A stretch of 64,000 nucleotides of DNA, taken from Pseudomonas sp. PSE14. GTDB lineage: Bacteria; Pseudomonadota; Gammaproteobacteria; Pseudomonadales; Pseudomonadaceae. A program made the translations under genes and the position numbers. The stretch covers positions 3,844,001-3,908,000 of the forward strand of contig NZ_CP115669.1 in NCBI RefSeq assembly GCF_029203285.1, given 5' to 3'. Below, piece after piece: positions 9,004-16,819 of the stretch. Below the pieces are notes generated by a model, which ran no database searches, was not told the DNA's origin, and was given only the letters and a program-made list of their open reading frames with translations. Numbering within the stretch: position 1 is the stretch's first letter; every line of letters starts with the position of its first letter.

Positions 9004-9045
9004 AGGTTAGGGATGACGGCGAGTCGTCGCCATGATGCGGGTCAA
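9004..9045 (-). promoter_or_regulatory. Anr/FNR-type site and -10 element upstream of bacteriohemerythrin
   Basis: On the minus strand TTGACCCGCATCAT (9045-9032) matches the Anr consensus TTGATNNNNATCAA at eight of ten defined positions. A -10-like TAACCT lies at 9009-9004, its centre 32 bp from the centre of the dyad, which is the spacing of class II FNR-type promoters (site at -41.5). That would put the transcription start near 8997, about 75 bp before the ATG. The site is seen in the sequence; the Anr assignment is by analogy with P. aeruginosa. Confidence 0.6.
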
Positions 9046-9141
9046 GTGGAATTAGCCTAAACCTATGATATTTTGAGCTTTTTAGACGAAAGTCGCATGG
9101 GAAGCATTGAGTAGAAACCCGGCACGAAGAAAGATCTCTTC

Positions 9142-9218
9142 GTAGGAGCGAGCTTGCTCGCGAACTGCCCGGCGCCGTAGTGACCGGGTAATTTGTTCGC
9201 GAGCAAGCTCGCTCCTAC
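9142..9218. repeat. inverted pair of REP elements
   Basis: Two GAGCGAGCTTGCTCGC-type palindromes face each other (9142-9165 and 9195-9218), giving a 24 bp outer stem around a 29 bp centre. The pair sits in the 351 bp gap between the bacteriohemerythrin and GST genes, where PAO1 has the H2 type VI secretion cluster. Apart from the Anr site, this pair and the GST terminator, the gap holds nothing I recognise. Confidence 0.9.
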
Positions 9219-9225
9219 AAAAAAC

Positions 9226-9254
9226 AAAACGCCGCTTCAGGGAAGCGGCGTTTT
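9226..9254 (-). terminator. Rho-independent terminator after the GST gene
   Basis: GCCGCTTC pairs with GAAGCGGC across AGG, with an A4/T4 extension and further T residues on the minus strand. It lies 19 bp after the GST stop codon. Confidence 0.85.
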
Positions 9255-9273
9255 CAGGTGCGGAGCGTGACGT

Positions 9274-9876
9274 TCAGTCCTGCATGGTGACATGCCGGGG
9301 ATGATCAGCCACCCGCGCCAGCCAGGCATTGATCGCCGGGAAATTCGACAGATCGAAGCCGCCCTGGTGCGCCACGTGGGTGTAGGCGTACAAGGTGATG
9401 TCGGCGATCGAGTAGCGGTCACCGACCAGATAGGGCGTCTGCTCCAGCTGTTTCTCCATCACCTTCAACGCCTTGTAGCCGCCCTTGTGGCAACTGGCGT
9501 ACTCCTCGCGACGCTCCTCGGGCAGGCCGAGGTAGAACTCGATGAAGCGCGCCACCGCCACGTAGGGCTCATGGCTGTACTGCTCGAAGAACTGCCATTG
9601 CAGCACCTGGGTGCGCAGGCGCGGCTCGCTGGGCAGCAGCTCGCTGCCGTCGGCGAGGAAGTTGAGGATGGCGTTGGACTCCCACAGGCAGGTGCCGTCC
9701 TCCAGCTCCAGCACCGGCACCTTGCCGTTGGGGTTCTTCGCGAGGAATTCGGGGGTCTGGGTCTCGCCCTTGAGGATATCGATATCGCGCCACTGGTAAG
9801 GCAGGCCGAGCAGGTGCAGAGCCAGCTTGACCTTGTAGCAGTTGCCGGAGAGTTGATCGCCGTAGACGGTGTACAT
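9274..9876 (-). CDS. glutathione S-transferase family protein
   Basis: A 200-residue GST with an N-terminal thioredoxin-fold domain: YGDQLSGNCYKVKLALHLLG (residues 5-24) contains the usual Ser/Cys active-site region, the cis-proline lies in GKVPVLE, and the glutathione-contacting pair ESNAI is near residue 67. The helical C-terminal domain ends with YSIADITLYAYTHVA, the N-capping and hydrophobic staple motif. It conjugates or reduces electrophilic substrates in the cytoplasm; the substrate is unknown. It follows the aminotransferase gene on the same strand with a 9 bp gap, so the two are co-transcribed and probably share the MarR-family regulator at 11135. Confidence 0.9.
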   Translation of the reverse strand: MYTVYGDQLSGNCYKVKLALHLLGLPYQWRDIDILKGETQTPEFLAKNPNGKVPVLELEDGTCLWESNAILNFLADGSELLPSEPRLRTQVLQWQFFEQYSHEPYVAVARFIEFYLGLPEERREEYASCHKGGYKALKVMEKQLEQTPYLVGDRYSIADITLYAYTHVAHQGGFDLSNFPAINAWLARVADHPRHVTMQD

Positions 9877-9885
9877 GGTCGCTCC

Positions 9886-11052
9886 TCAGCTGGATTTGGC
9901 GGCTTGCGCGTCGCGGATCACGGCAGCCAGGCGGCGCAGACCTTCGCCCGCGCGCTCCGGCGCCACATGGCTGAAGTTCAGCCGCAGGTAGCCGGGGTTG
10001 GCATCCGGTTGGGTGAAGAAGGGTTCGCCGGGCATGAAGGCTACGTTCTGCGCCAGGGCCGCGTCCAGCAGCGTACGGGTGTCCAGCGGCTGCCTGAGTT
10101 TCAGCCAGTAGAACAGGCCGCCCTGCGGCACGTTCCACTCGGCCAGCTCGGCGAAGTGCTCCTCCAGCTGCGCCTGCATGGCGTCGCGGCGGATGCGGTA
10201 GAAATCGCGCAGCTCGGCCAGGTGGCCACGATAAGCCTCGGTGCCGAACCACTGCAGCGCCTGCCACTGGCCGACGCGGTTGGTATGCAGGTCGGCGGAC
10301 TGTTTCAGGCGCAGCAGGTGCGGGAACAGGTCCGGGGTGGCGATCAGGAAGCCCACGCGCAGACCCGGCAGCAGCGTCTTGGAGACGGTGCCGGTGTAGA
10401 TCCAGCTGGCCTTCTTCAGGCGGCTGACCAGCGGGGTGGCGGCGCCGTCGTCGAACACCAGCTCGCGGTAGGGTTCGTCTTCGATCAGGGTCACGCCGAA
10501 CTCGTCGAGCACGGCGGCAACCTCATCGCGGCGCTGTTCGCTGTAGCGCACGCCGGACGGATTCTGGAAAGTCGGGATCAGGTAGGCGAAGGACGGCTTG
10601 CTGGTCTCCAGGCGCTGGCGCAGGGCCGCGACGTCCGGGCCTTCGGCGCCCAGCGGCACGGTCAGGCAGTTGGCGCCGAACAGCTGGAAGGCCTGCAGCG
10701 CGGCCAGGTAGGTCGGCGCTTCGAGCAGCACCTCGGTGCCCGGATCGATGAACAGCTTGCTGGCCAGGTCCAGGGTCTGCTGCGAGCCACTGACGATCAG
10801 CACCTGGCTCGCCTCGCAGGGCACGCCCAGGCGTCGGGCTTCGGTGGCGATGGCCTCGCGCAGCGCAGGCTCGCCCTCGCTCATGCCGTACTGCCCCATG
10901 CTCACCGGCATCTCGGCCCACTCGACCTTCGGCAGCATCGGCTCGGCGGGCAGGCCACCGGCGAAGGACATCACTTCCGGACGCTGCGCCGCGGCAAGGA
11001 TTTCACGGATCAAGGAGCTTTTCAGACGGGCAATGCGTTCGGAGAAGGCCAT
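9886..11052 (-). CDS. PLP-dependent class I aminotransferase (2-aminoadipate/MocR-like fold)
   Basis: A fold-type I aminotransferase resembling LysN/2-aminoadipate transaminases: SFAGGLPAEPMLP near the N terminus, FQNPSGV, IEDEPYRELVF (Asp contacting pyridoxal phosphate) and TGTVSKTLLPGLRVGF with the Schiff-base lysine (Lys225 in this numbering). I chose the ATG at 11052 (388 residues, MAFSERIARLKSSL), which matches where the family usually begins; a TTG at 11091 would add 13 residues and collide with the dyad at 11087-11101. It is divergent from the MarR gene and followed by GST. Confidence 0.88.
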   Translation of the reverse strand: MAFSERIARLKSSLIREILAAAQRPEVMSFAGGLPAEPMLPKVEWAEMPVSMGQYGMSEGEPALREAIATEARRLGVPCEASQVLIVSGSQQTLDLASKLFIDPGTEVLLEAPTYLAALQAFQLFGANCLTVPLGAEGPDVAALRQRLETSKPSFAYLIPTFQNPSGVRYSEQRRDEVAAVLDEFGVTLIEDEPYRELVFDDGAATPLVSRLKKASWIYTGTVSKTLLPGLRVGFLIATPDLFPHLLRLKQSADLHTNRVGQWQALQWFGTEAYRGHLAELRDFYRIRRDAMQAQLEEHFAELAEWNVPQGGLFYWLKLRQPLDTRTLLDAALAQNVAFMPGEPFFTQPDANPGYLRLNFSHVAPERAGEGLRRLAAVIRDAQAAKSS

Positions 11053-11086
11053 GGGGGTCACCGGTAGCGTGAGCACGGAAGAATGA

Positions 11087-11101
11087 GTCAAACTGCTTGA
11101 C
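11087..11101. promoter_or_regulatory. candidate MarR operator
   Basis: A perfect dyad GTCAA-ACTGC-TTGAC lies in the 82 bp gap between the divergent aminotransferase and MarR genes. Its length and position suit a MarR dimer controlling both. The sequence is seen; the function is inferred. Confidence 0.5.
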
Positions 11102-11134
11102 CGAAGCTACGACGCCCACGACGGATACGTCAAT

Positions 11135-11578
11135 ATGCCTGACCTAATAAAAAACGCGCTTCAACTCCAGGCCATCGAAGCCTTCTTCTACAGCTACCGG
11201 GCCTTCACCGCGAAACCGGATGAAATGCTCGCCCGCCGCGGGCTCAGCCGCGTCCACCACCGCATCCTGTTCTTCATCGCGCGCAATCCGGGCCTGAGCG
11301 TCAGCCAGCTGCTGGCCGCCCTGGGCGTGACCAAGCAGGCCCTGAACACCCCGCTGCGCCAGCTGCTGGAAATGCACCTGATCCGCAGCGAGGCGGCCGA
11401 CAGCGACAAGCGCAAGCGCCTGCTGGAACTGACGCCGGAAGGCAGCAAGCTGGAGAAAGCCCTGCGCCGCGAGCAGGACCGGCTGTTGCAGCGCGCCTTC
11501 AGCGAGGCCGGCGAGGATGCGGTCAGGGGCTGGATGGCGGTGAACCAGGCCATCGCCCATCCGCAGGAGCGGGATTAA
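11135..11578 (+). CDS. MarR family transcriptional regulator
   Basis: A 147-residue winged-helix protein. LSVSQLLAALGVTKQALNTPLRQLLEMHLI (about 52-81) is the DNA-recognition helix region, followed by the wing with RKRLLELTPEG. It is divergent from the aminotransferase-GST pair, and a dyad in the gap makes local control likely. The ligand is unknown. Its TAA stop overlaps the stop codon of the convergent membrane protein gene within a TTAA palindrome. Confidence 0.88.
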   Translation: MPDLIKNALQLQAIEAFFYSYRAFTAKPDEMLARRGLSRVHHRILFFIARNPGLSVSQLLAALGVTKQALNTPLRQLLEMHLIRSEAADSDKRKRLLELTPEGSKLEKALRREQDRLLQRAFSEAGEDAVRGWMAVNQAIAHPQERD

Positions 11579-12216
11579 CCCGCTGCGCTATCCAGCTCCC
11601 GCGCCCCGCGCAGGAACATCAGCGCCAGGGGAATGGTGCTGGCCATCGCCAGCAGGGTGCCGGGCACGAACAGGACGACCGTCGCCAGGCACCCGCCAAC
11701 CACCACGTCGAACCAGCCCATCACCTTCACCGTTGGATAAGGCAGCGCGATCTTCAGCACGCGGATGCCATACCAGAGCTGGGCGATGCCACTGGGCAGG
11801 AACATCAGCAGGAACGCCAGCGTCGCCCCGCCATGGATCTCGTTGAACTCGACGTCGAACACCATGCTGTGGAGCTGCATCAGTACCGCCATCGCGATCG
11901 AGATCGCCATCGGCCAGCGCAGGCCATGGGCGCTGAAGCGATCCTCGAGGAAGCGGGTGCAGCGCCAGGTCAGGAAGCAGCCGAGCAACACGCTGAGCAC
12001 GCTCAACCACACTTCCAGCTGCCCAATGGCGGCCGCGCCCGGCAGGCGATTGATGATCGACATCCCCAGCAGGGCCAACTCGGTCAGCAGCATGGCCAGG
12101 CTCAACCCCGCGAGCAGCCGCAATCCACCGGCGCTCCAGCGCCCATGCAGGAAAGGCTCCGGCGCCCGGGCGTCCACCAGTTCCACCTTCGGGGCGGCGT
12201 AAGGGTTCTGGTCCAT
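11575..12216 (-). CDS. membrane protein with NPYAAP leader
   Basis: A 213-residue protein beginning MDQNPYAAPKVEL, a leader seen in a group of small Pseudomonas inner-membrane proteins, followed by about five hydrophobic segments (about 31-52, 61-82, 97-116, 128-147 and 162-200). The open frame extends 300 bp further upstream, but that part overlaps the LysE gene's promoter region and start, so I placed the start at the ATG at 12216. No catalytic motif is visible and the function is unknown. The divergent neighbour is the LysE-family exporter. Confidence 0.75.
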   Translation of the reverse strand: MDQNPYAAPKVELVDARAPEPFLHGRWSAGGLRLLAGLSLAMLLTELALLGMSIINRLPGAAAIGQLEVWLSVLSVLLGCFLTWRCTRFLEDRFSAHGLRWPMAISIAMAVLMQLHSMVFDVEFNEIHGGATLAFLLMFLPSGIAQLWYGIRVLKIALPYPTVKVMGWFDVVVGGCLATVVLFVPGTLLAMASTIPLALMFLRGARELDSAAG

Positions 12217-12373
12217 GGACCGTTGGCTCCAGACTGACGATGCAGGTGCAACATACTTCGCGCAGGCGCTGCTTGCCACCGCGACTGTACGGCCCACTCG
12301 GCCACTGGCTGTTACGGGACAGCTGCGCGCTGGCGGGATTAGTCTGGCCCTACAACAAGACCGGTACCCCGCC

Positions 12374-12976
12374 ATGCCCATCGAACTCCTCGGCGCCTTC
12401 GTGCTGTTCGCCTTCGTCACTTCCATCACCCCCGGTCCAAACAACATGATGTTGCTGGCCTCGGGCGTGAACTTCGGCATTCGCCGGACCATCCCGCACA
12501 TGCTCGGCATCAGCATCGGCTTCCTGCTGCTGGTGGTGGCCGTCGGTACCGGCCTGCACCAGCTGTTCGAACGCTTCCCGGCGAGCTACCAGGCGCTGCG
12601 CTATGCCGGCGGCGCCTACCTGGTCTACCTCGCGTGGAAGATCGCCCGCGCCGGCGCCCCCGAAGCGGCCGGCGAGAACAACGCAAGGCCGATGAGCTTC
12701 CTCCAGGCCGCCGCCTTCCAGTGGGTCAACCCCAAGGCCTGGGTCATGGCGGTGGGCGCCATCGCCACCTACCTGCCGCCCGACGCCTTCATCAGCAACG
12801 TGATCCTCCTGGCCACCCTGTTCGCCGTGGTCAACCTGCCCAGCGTGGGCGTCTGGACTATCCTCGGTAGCCTGTTGCGGCGCTGGCTGGAGGACCCCGT
12901 GCGCCTGCGCCTGTTCAACCTGAGCATGGCCACCCTGCTGGTCGCCTCGCTCTACCCGCTGCTCACCAGCGCCTGA
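12374..12976 (+). CDS. LysE family amino-acid exporter
   Basis: A 200-residue inner-membrane protein of the LysE/RhtB type with six hydrophobic segments. The family hallmark TPGPNNMMLLASG (residues 19-31) follows the first helix, and AFQWVNPKAWVMAVGA lies at the start of the second half. These proteins expel amino acids or related metabolites. The ATG at 12374 gives the usual family start; the longer upstream frame has no typical membrane start. The BenE-type gene begins 12 bp after the stop codon, so the two are likely co-transcribed. Confidence 0.92.
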   Translation: MPIELLGAFVLFAFVTSITPGPNNMMLLASGVNFGIRRTIPHMLGISIGFLLLVVAVGTGLHQLFERFPASYQALRYAGGAYLVYLAWKIARAGAPEAAGENNARPMSFLQAAAFQWVNPKAWVMAVGAIATYLPPDAFISNVILLATLFAVVNLPSVGVWTILGSLLRRWLEDPVRLRLFNLSMATLLVASLYPLLTSA

Positions 12977-12988
12977 TGGAATCCGTGC

Positions 12989-14188
12989 ATGACTGAAACC
13001 ACCCCCGCCTCCGCCCCCCTGCGTCCGCTGGCCGACTCATCCCCCGCCGCCGTGGTGGCCGGCTTCGTCGCCATGCTCACCGGCTACACCAGCTCGCTGG
13101 TGCTGATGTTCCAGGCCGGCCAGGCGGCGGGGCTCTCCACCGCGCAGATTTCCTCGTGGATCTGGGCGCTGTCCATCGGCATGGCACTGACCACCATCGG
13201 CCTGACCCTGCGCTACCGCACCCCCATCGTCATCGCCTGGTCCACTCCCGGCGCGGCGCTGCTGATCAGCAGCCTGCCCGGCGTGCCCTATGGCGAGGCC
13301 ATCGGCGCCTTCATCGTCTGCGCAGCCTTGATCACCCTGTGCGGCGTCACCGGCAGCTTCGACCGCCTGATGCGCCAGGTGCCCGGCTCGCTGGCCGCCG
13401 CCCTGCTGGCTGGCGTGCTGTTCCGCATCTGCGTGGAAATCCTCCACGCCGCCGAACAGCAAACCCTGCTGGTGGTGGCGATGTTCCTCAGCTACCTCGT
13501 CGCCAAGCGCCTGTCGCCGCGCTACGCGGTGTTCGCCGCGCTGCTGGTGGGCATCGCCCTGGCCGGCGTCCTCGGTCTGCTCGACTTCAGCCACTTCCAG
13601 CTGGAAATCGCACGCCCGGTGTGGACCACCCCAAGCTTCTCCCTGGCCGCCACCATCAGCATCGGCATCCCGCTGTTCATCGTCGCCATGGCCTCGCAGA
13701 ACATGCCGGGCCTCGCCGTGTTGCGCGCGGACGGCTACCAGGTGCCCGCCTCGCCGCTAATATCCACCACCGGCATCGCCTCGCTGCTGCTGGCGCCCTT
13801 CGGTTCCCACGGCATCAACCTGGCGGCGATCAGCGCAGCCATCTGCACCGGCCCGGAAGCCCACGAGAACCCGCACAAGCGCTACACCGCCGCGCTCTGG
13901 TGCGGGCTGTTCTACGGCGTCGCCGGCATCTTCGGCGCCACCCTGGCGGCACTCTTCGTCGCGCTGCCCAAGGCGCTGGTGCTGTCCATCGCGGCGCTGG
14001 CCCTGCTCGGCTCGATCACCAACGGCCTGACCAACGCCATGGCCGAAGCCCGGCAGCGCGAAGCGGCGATGGTCACCTTCCTGGTCACCGCCTCGGGCTT
14101 CACCCTGTTCTCCGTGGGCTCGGCCTTCTGGGGACTGGTGGCGGGCCTGCTGACGCAGCTGGTACTGAACTGGCGCCGCGCCCCGTAA
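12989..14188 (+). CDS. BenE family (benzoate/H+ symporter-like) transporter
   Basis: A 399-residue membrane protein with about 12 hydrophobic segments. FVAMLTGYTSSLVLMFQAG, IVIAWSTPGAALL and FGSHGINLAAISAAICTG are characteristic of BenE. Known BenE proteins import benzoate with protons, but no benzoate catabolism genes are present here, so the substrate is open. It lies 12 bp behind the LysE-family gene, and PAO1 has an equivalent transporter pair between the MarR and SDR genes. Confidence 0.9.
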   Translation: MTETTPASAPLRPLADSSPAAVVAGFVAMLTGYTSSLVLMFQAGQAAGLSTAQISSWIWALSIGMALTTIGLTLRYRTPIVIAWSTPGAALLISSLPGVPYGEAIGAFIVCAALITLCGVTGSFDRLMRQVPGSLAAALLAGVLFRICVEILHAAEQQTLLVVAMFLSYLVAKRLSPRYAVFAALLVGIALAGVLGLLDFSHFQLEIARPVWTTPSFSLAATISIGIPLFIVAMASQNMPGLAVLRADGYQVPASPLISTTGIASLLLAPFGSHGINLAAISAAICTGPEAHENPHKRYTAALWCGLFYGVAGIFGATLAALFVALPKALVLSIAALALLGSITNGLTNAMAEARQREAAMVTFLVTASGFTLFSVGSAFWGLVAGLLTQLVLNWRRAP

Positions 14189-14206
14189 GGGGACACCCCT
14201 TCTGCT

Positions 14207-14246
14207 AGCATGCGGGCGATTGCCTGAACCGGATCGCCCGCATGCT
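14207..14246 (+). promoter_or_regulatory. 14 bp inverted repeat covering the AAA ATPase start codon
   Basis: AGCATGCGGGCGAT (14207-14220) is perfectly complementary to 14233-14246, with a 12-base loop. The right arm contains the ATG (14242-14244) of the ATPase gene, and no ribosome binding site is visible between the arms. In a read-through transcript from the BenE gene this would bury the start codon; alternatively it is a protein-binding dyad. Confidence 0.6.
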
Positions 14247-15405
14247 GCACACCCTGGCCGTCGCCAACTACCGCTCGATCAACTCGCTGGTGCTGCCGCT
14301 GGGCCGGCTGAACCTGATCACCGGCGCCAACGGCAGCGGCAAGTCCAACCTCTATCGCGCCCTGCGCCTGCTCGCCGAGACGGCACAAGGCGGCGTGGTC
14401 AATGCGCTGGCCCGCGAAGGCGGACTGGAATCCACCTTCTGGGCCGGGCCGGAAACCCATTCACGGCGCATGCGCACGGGCGAGGTGGAAGTCCAGGGCG
14501 GCCCACGCAACGACGTAAAGCGCCTGCGCCTGGGCTTTGCTGGCGAAGACTTCGGTTACGCCATCGCCCTCGGCCTGCCACCGCCGCCGGTGGTCAGCGC
14601 CTTCGGCCTGGACCCGGAGATCAAGCACGAAAGCATCTGGGCTGGCCCCTGGTATCGCCCCGCGTCACAACTGGTGGAACGCAACGGCCCGATGCTGCGC
14701 GCCCGCGAAGGCCGCAGCTGGCAAGTGCTGGAACAGCACATCCCGACCTTCGACAGCCTGTTCACCCAGATCGGCAGCGGCTCCGACTGCCCCGAAGCGC
14801 TACTACTGCGCGACCAGATTCGCGGCTGGCGCTTCTATGACCACTTCCGCACCGACGCCGACGCTCCCGCGCGCCAGCCGCAACTGGGCACGCGCACGCC
14901 GGTGCTGCACCACGACGGCCGCGACCTCGCCGCCGCGCTGCAAACCATTCGTGAAATCGGCGATGCCCGCGCCCTGGAAACCGCCATCAGCGACGCCTTC
15001 CCCGGCGCCGAGCTACAGATCGACTGCCAACCGGGCGGGCGCTTCGCCGTCGCCTTGAAGCAATACGGCCTGCTGCGGCCACTGAGCGCAGCGGAACTGT
15101 CGGACGGCACCCTGCGCTACCTGCTGCTGGTAGCCGCCCTGCTCACCCCACGCCCGCCGTCGCTGATGGTGCTCAACGAACCGGAAACCAGCCTGCACCC
15201 GGACCTGTTGCCGGCGCTGGGGCGGCTGATCATCCAGGCGTCGAAGCACACCCAGGTGTGGGTCGTCTCCCACGCCAGCCGGTTGATCGCCACGCTGGAG
15301 GAACACCCGGACTGCAATTGCCTGCACCTGGACAAGGAACTGGGCCAGACACGCATCCGCGACCAGGGCATGTTCGACGCGCCGGCGTGGCATTGGGCGG
15401 ATTGA
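14242..15405 (+). CDS. AAA family ATPase (RecF/OLD-like)
   Basis: A 387-residue P-loop ATPase. Walker A GANGSGKSN lies at 28-36, Walker B LMVLNEPETSLHPDLLP at about 308-324, the signature-like segment AAELSDGTLRYLLLVAALL precedes it, and WVVSHASRLI follows as the switch region. The layout is that of the ABC-type AAA ATPases related to RecF and OLD, but without a Toprim domain. No partner gene is adjacent, so it looks like a solitary ATPase of unknown job. The start codon is locked in a perfect 14 bp inverted repeat. Confidence 0.85.
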   Translation: MLHTLAVANYRSINSLVLPLGRLNLITGANGSGKSNLYRALRLLAETAQGGVVNALAREGGLESTFWAGPETHSRRMRTGEVEVQGGPRNDVKRLRLGFAGEDFGYAIALGLPPPPVVSAFGLDPEIKHESIWAGPWYRPASQLVERNGPMLRAREGRSWQVLEQHIPTFDSLFTQIGSGSDCPEALLLRDQIRGWRFYDHFRTDADAPARQPQLGTRTPVLHHDGRDLAAALQTIREIGDARALETAISDAFPGAELQIDCQPGGRFAVALKQYGLLRPLSAAELSDGTLRYLLLVAALLTPRPPSLMVLNEPETSLHPDLLPALGRLIIQASKHTQVWVVSHASRLIATLEEHPDCNCLHLDKELGQTRIRDQGMFDAPAWHWAD

Positions 15406-15437
15406 GCGAATCGCTTAACCCAGAAACGCGCCGCCCC

Positions 15438-15460
15438 GCAGGAGCGAGCCTGCTCGCGAA
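15438..15460. repeat. REP-like palindrome
   Basis: A degenerate GAGCGAGCCTGCTCGC copy lies between the convergent ATPase and BASS transporter genes. Confidence 0.75.
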
Positions 15461-15502
15461 GCGCCCAGCACCGGAACCACCGGGAAGCGAAACACCTGCG
15501 AC

Positions 15503-16393
15503 TCAGGCAGCCACCTGATCCGCTGCGGCCTTGGTCACGCCCCGGCTCACCCACCAGCCGAAGATGGCGGCGGTGAAGAACATCAATACGCCGTAGATCG
15601 CCGCCGGGATCGCCATGGTCTTGTTGTTCAGCAGCATGGGACTGAGCGCCAGGGCGATGGCGAGGGTGCCGTTGTGGATGCCGATCTCCATGCCAATGGC
15701 CACCGCCTGCGGCTTGGGCAATTTGAGCAGGCGCGGCACCCAGTAGCCGACGGCGAGGCTGAGCAGGTTGAAGCACAGCGCCGCCGCGCCGACGACCGGG
15801 GCATAGGCGACGAAGGTCGGCCAGTCCTTGGCCACCGCCAGGACGATGATCACCAGCAGCAACAGCGCGGAGAGGATCTTCACCGGCTTCTGCAACGCGG
15901 CCGCCAGTCTCGGCAACTGGCGGCGGATGAGCATGCCGATGGCCACCGGCCCCAGGACGATGATGAACACCTGCACCACCTTGCCGAACTGCAGCGGGAT
16001 GGTCTGGCCGTCGTTCATGAAGTAGAGCAGCGACAGGTTGACGATCAGCGGCATGGTGAGGATGGCGATCACCGAGTTCACCGCGGTCAGCGTGATGTTC
16101 AGCGCCACGTCACCATGGGCCAGGTGGCTGTAGAGGTTGGCGGTAGTGCCGCCGGGCGCCGAGGCGAGCAGCATCATGCCCACCGCCAGCGCCGCCTCCA
16201 GGGCGAAGCCGAGGGTGATCAGGAAACAGGCCAGCGGCAGCAGGATGATCTGGCAGACCAGCCCGATGATGACCGGTTTGGGATAGCGCACGACGCGGAC
16301 GAAATCGGCGATCGTCAGGGACAGACCGAGGCCGAGCATGATGATGCCCAGGGAAATGGGCAAGAAGAGGGTCAGCAAGGGGCTGTCGGTCAT
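15503..16393 (-). CDS. bile acid:sodium symporter (BASS) family transporter
   Basis: A 296-residue inner-membrane protein with 9-10 hydrophobic segments. LASAPGGTTANLYSHLAHGDVALN (about 77-100) and the later EIGIHNGTLAIALA are the two conserved sodium-site motifs of the BASS family. Bacterial members import or export organic anions with sodium. The start MTDSPLLTLFLPISLGIIM is typical. The gene is monocistronic; an inverted REP pair lies upstream. Confidence 0.9.
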   Translation of the reverse strand: MTDSPLLTLFLPISLGIIMLGLGLSLTIADFVRVVRYPKPVIIGLVCQIILLPLACFLITLGFALEAALAVGMMLLASAPGGTTANLYSHLAHGDVALNITLTAVNSVIAILTMPLIVNLSLLYFMNDGQTIPLQFGKVVQVFIIVLGPVAIGMLIRRQLPRLAAALQKPVKILSALLLLVIIVLAVAKDWPTFVAYAPVVGAAALCFNLLSLAVGYWVPRLLKLPKPQAVAIGMEIGIHNGTLAIALALSPMLLNNKTMAIPAAIYGVLMFFTAAIFGWWVSRGVTKAAADQVAA

Positions 16394-16534
16394 TGTCGTT
16401 ATTCTCCAGCTGAAGTCGGCCGATTCCTTCGACCGTTACTGCGTTTGTAGCCGGCCTTGAGGGCGATAACCATTTCTTCCTGTAACAGAATGCGGAGATT
16501 TGTGACGAACGGAGCGGAATCGTGTGGGTGATGT

Positions 16535-16613
16535 TGTAGGAGGAGCTTGCTCGCGAACGAAATCTCCAGGCCGCTCCGGCGCTGGGCGGGTTCGCGAGCA
16601 AGCTCGCTCCTAC
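16535..16613. repeat. inverted pair of REP elements
   Basis: Two facing GAGCTTGCTCGC-type palindromes (16535-16557 and 16590-16613) lie in the gap between the BASS and SDR genes; the left copy has lost bases of the usual core. Confidence 0.85.
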
Positions 16614-16653
16614 GGGTGTCTCATGGCAATAGTGGCGCGGGGGGTTTATCCCA

Positions 16654-16786
16654 TCACCCCAACCCTCTCCCCGAGGAGAGGGAGTCGTCCGAAGTGACGG
16701 CAAACCTGAGTGCCGGATGGAAGCTCCAGACTTTCCGAGCCTGCCGAACGGTCCCCTCTCCCACTGGGAGAGGGTTAGGGTGAGGG
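16654..16786. repeat. ~130 bp element bounded by CACCC(T)AACCCTCTCCC inverted ends
   Basis: TCACCCCAACCCTCTCCCC opens and GGGAGAGGGTTAGGGTGAGG closes this stretch, each followed or preceded by an internal CTCTCCC/GGGAGAG hairpin. Similar elements are scattered in Pseudomonas genomes. The centre (16687-16750) has no coding signal. Together with the REP pair it fills the 426 bp between the BASS and SDR genes. Confidence 0.7.
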
Positions 16787-16819
16787 CAGCCCGAGCGCCG
16801 GACCACCCAGCCCGAAACA

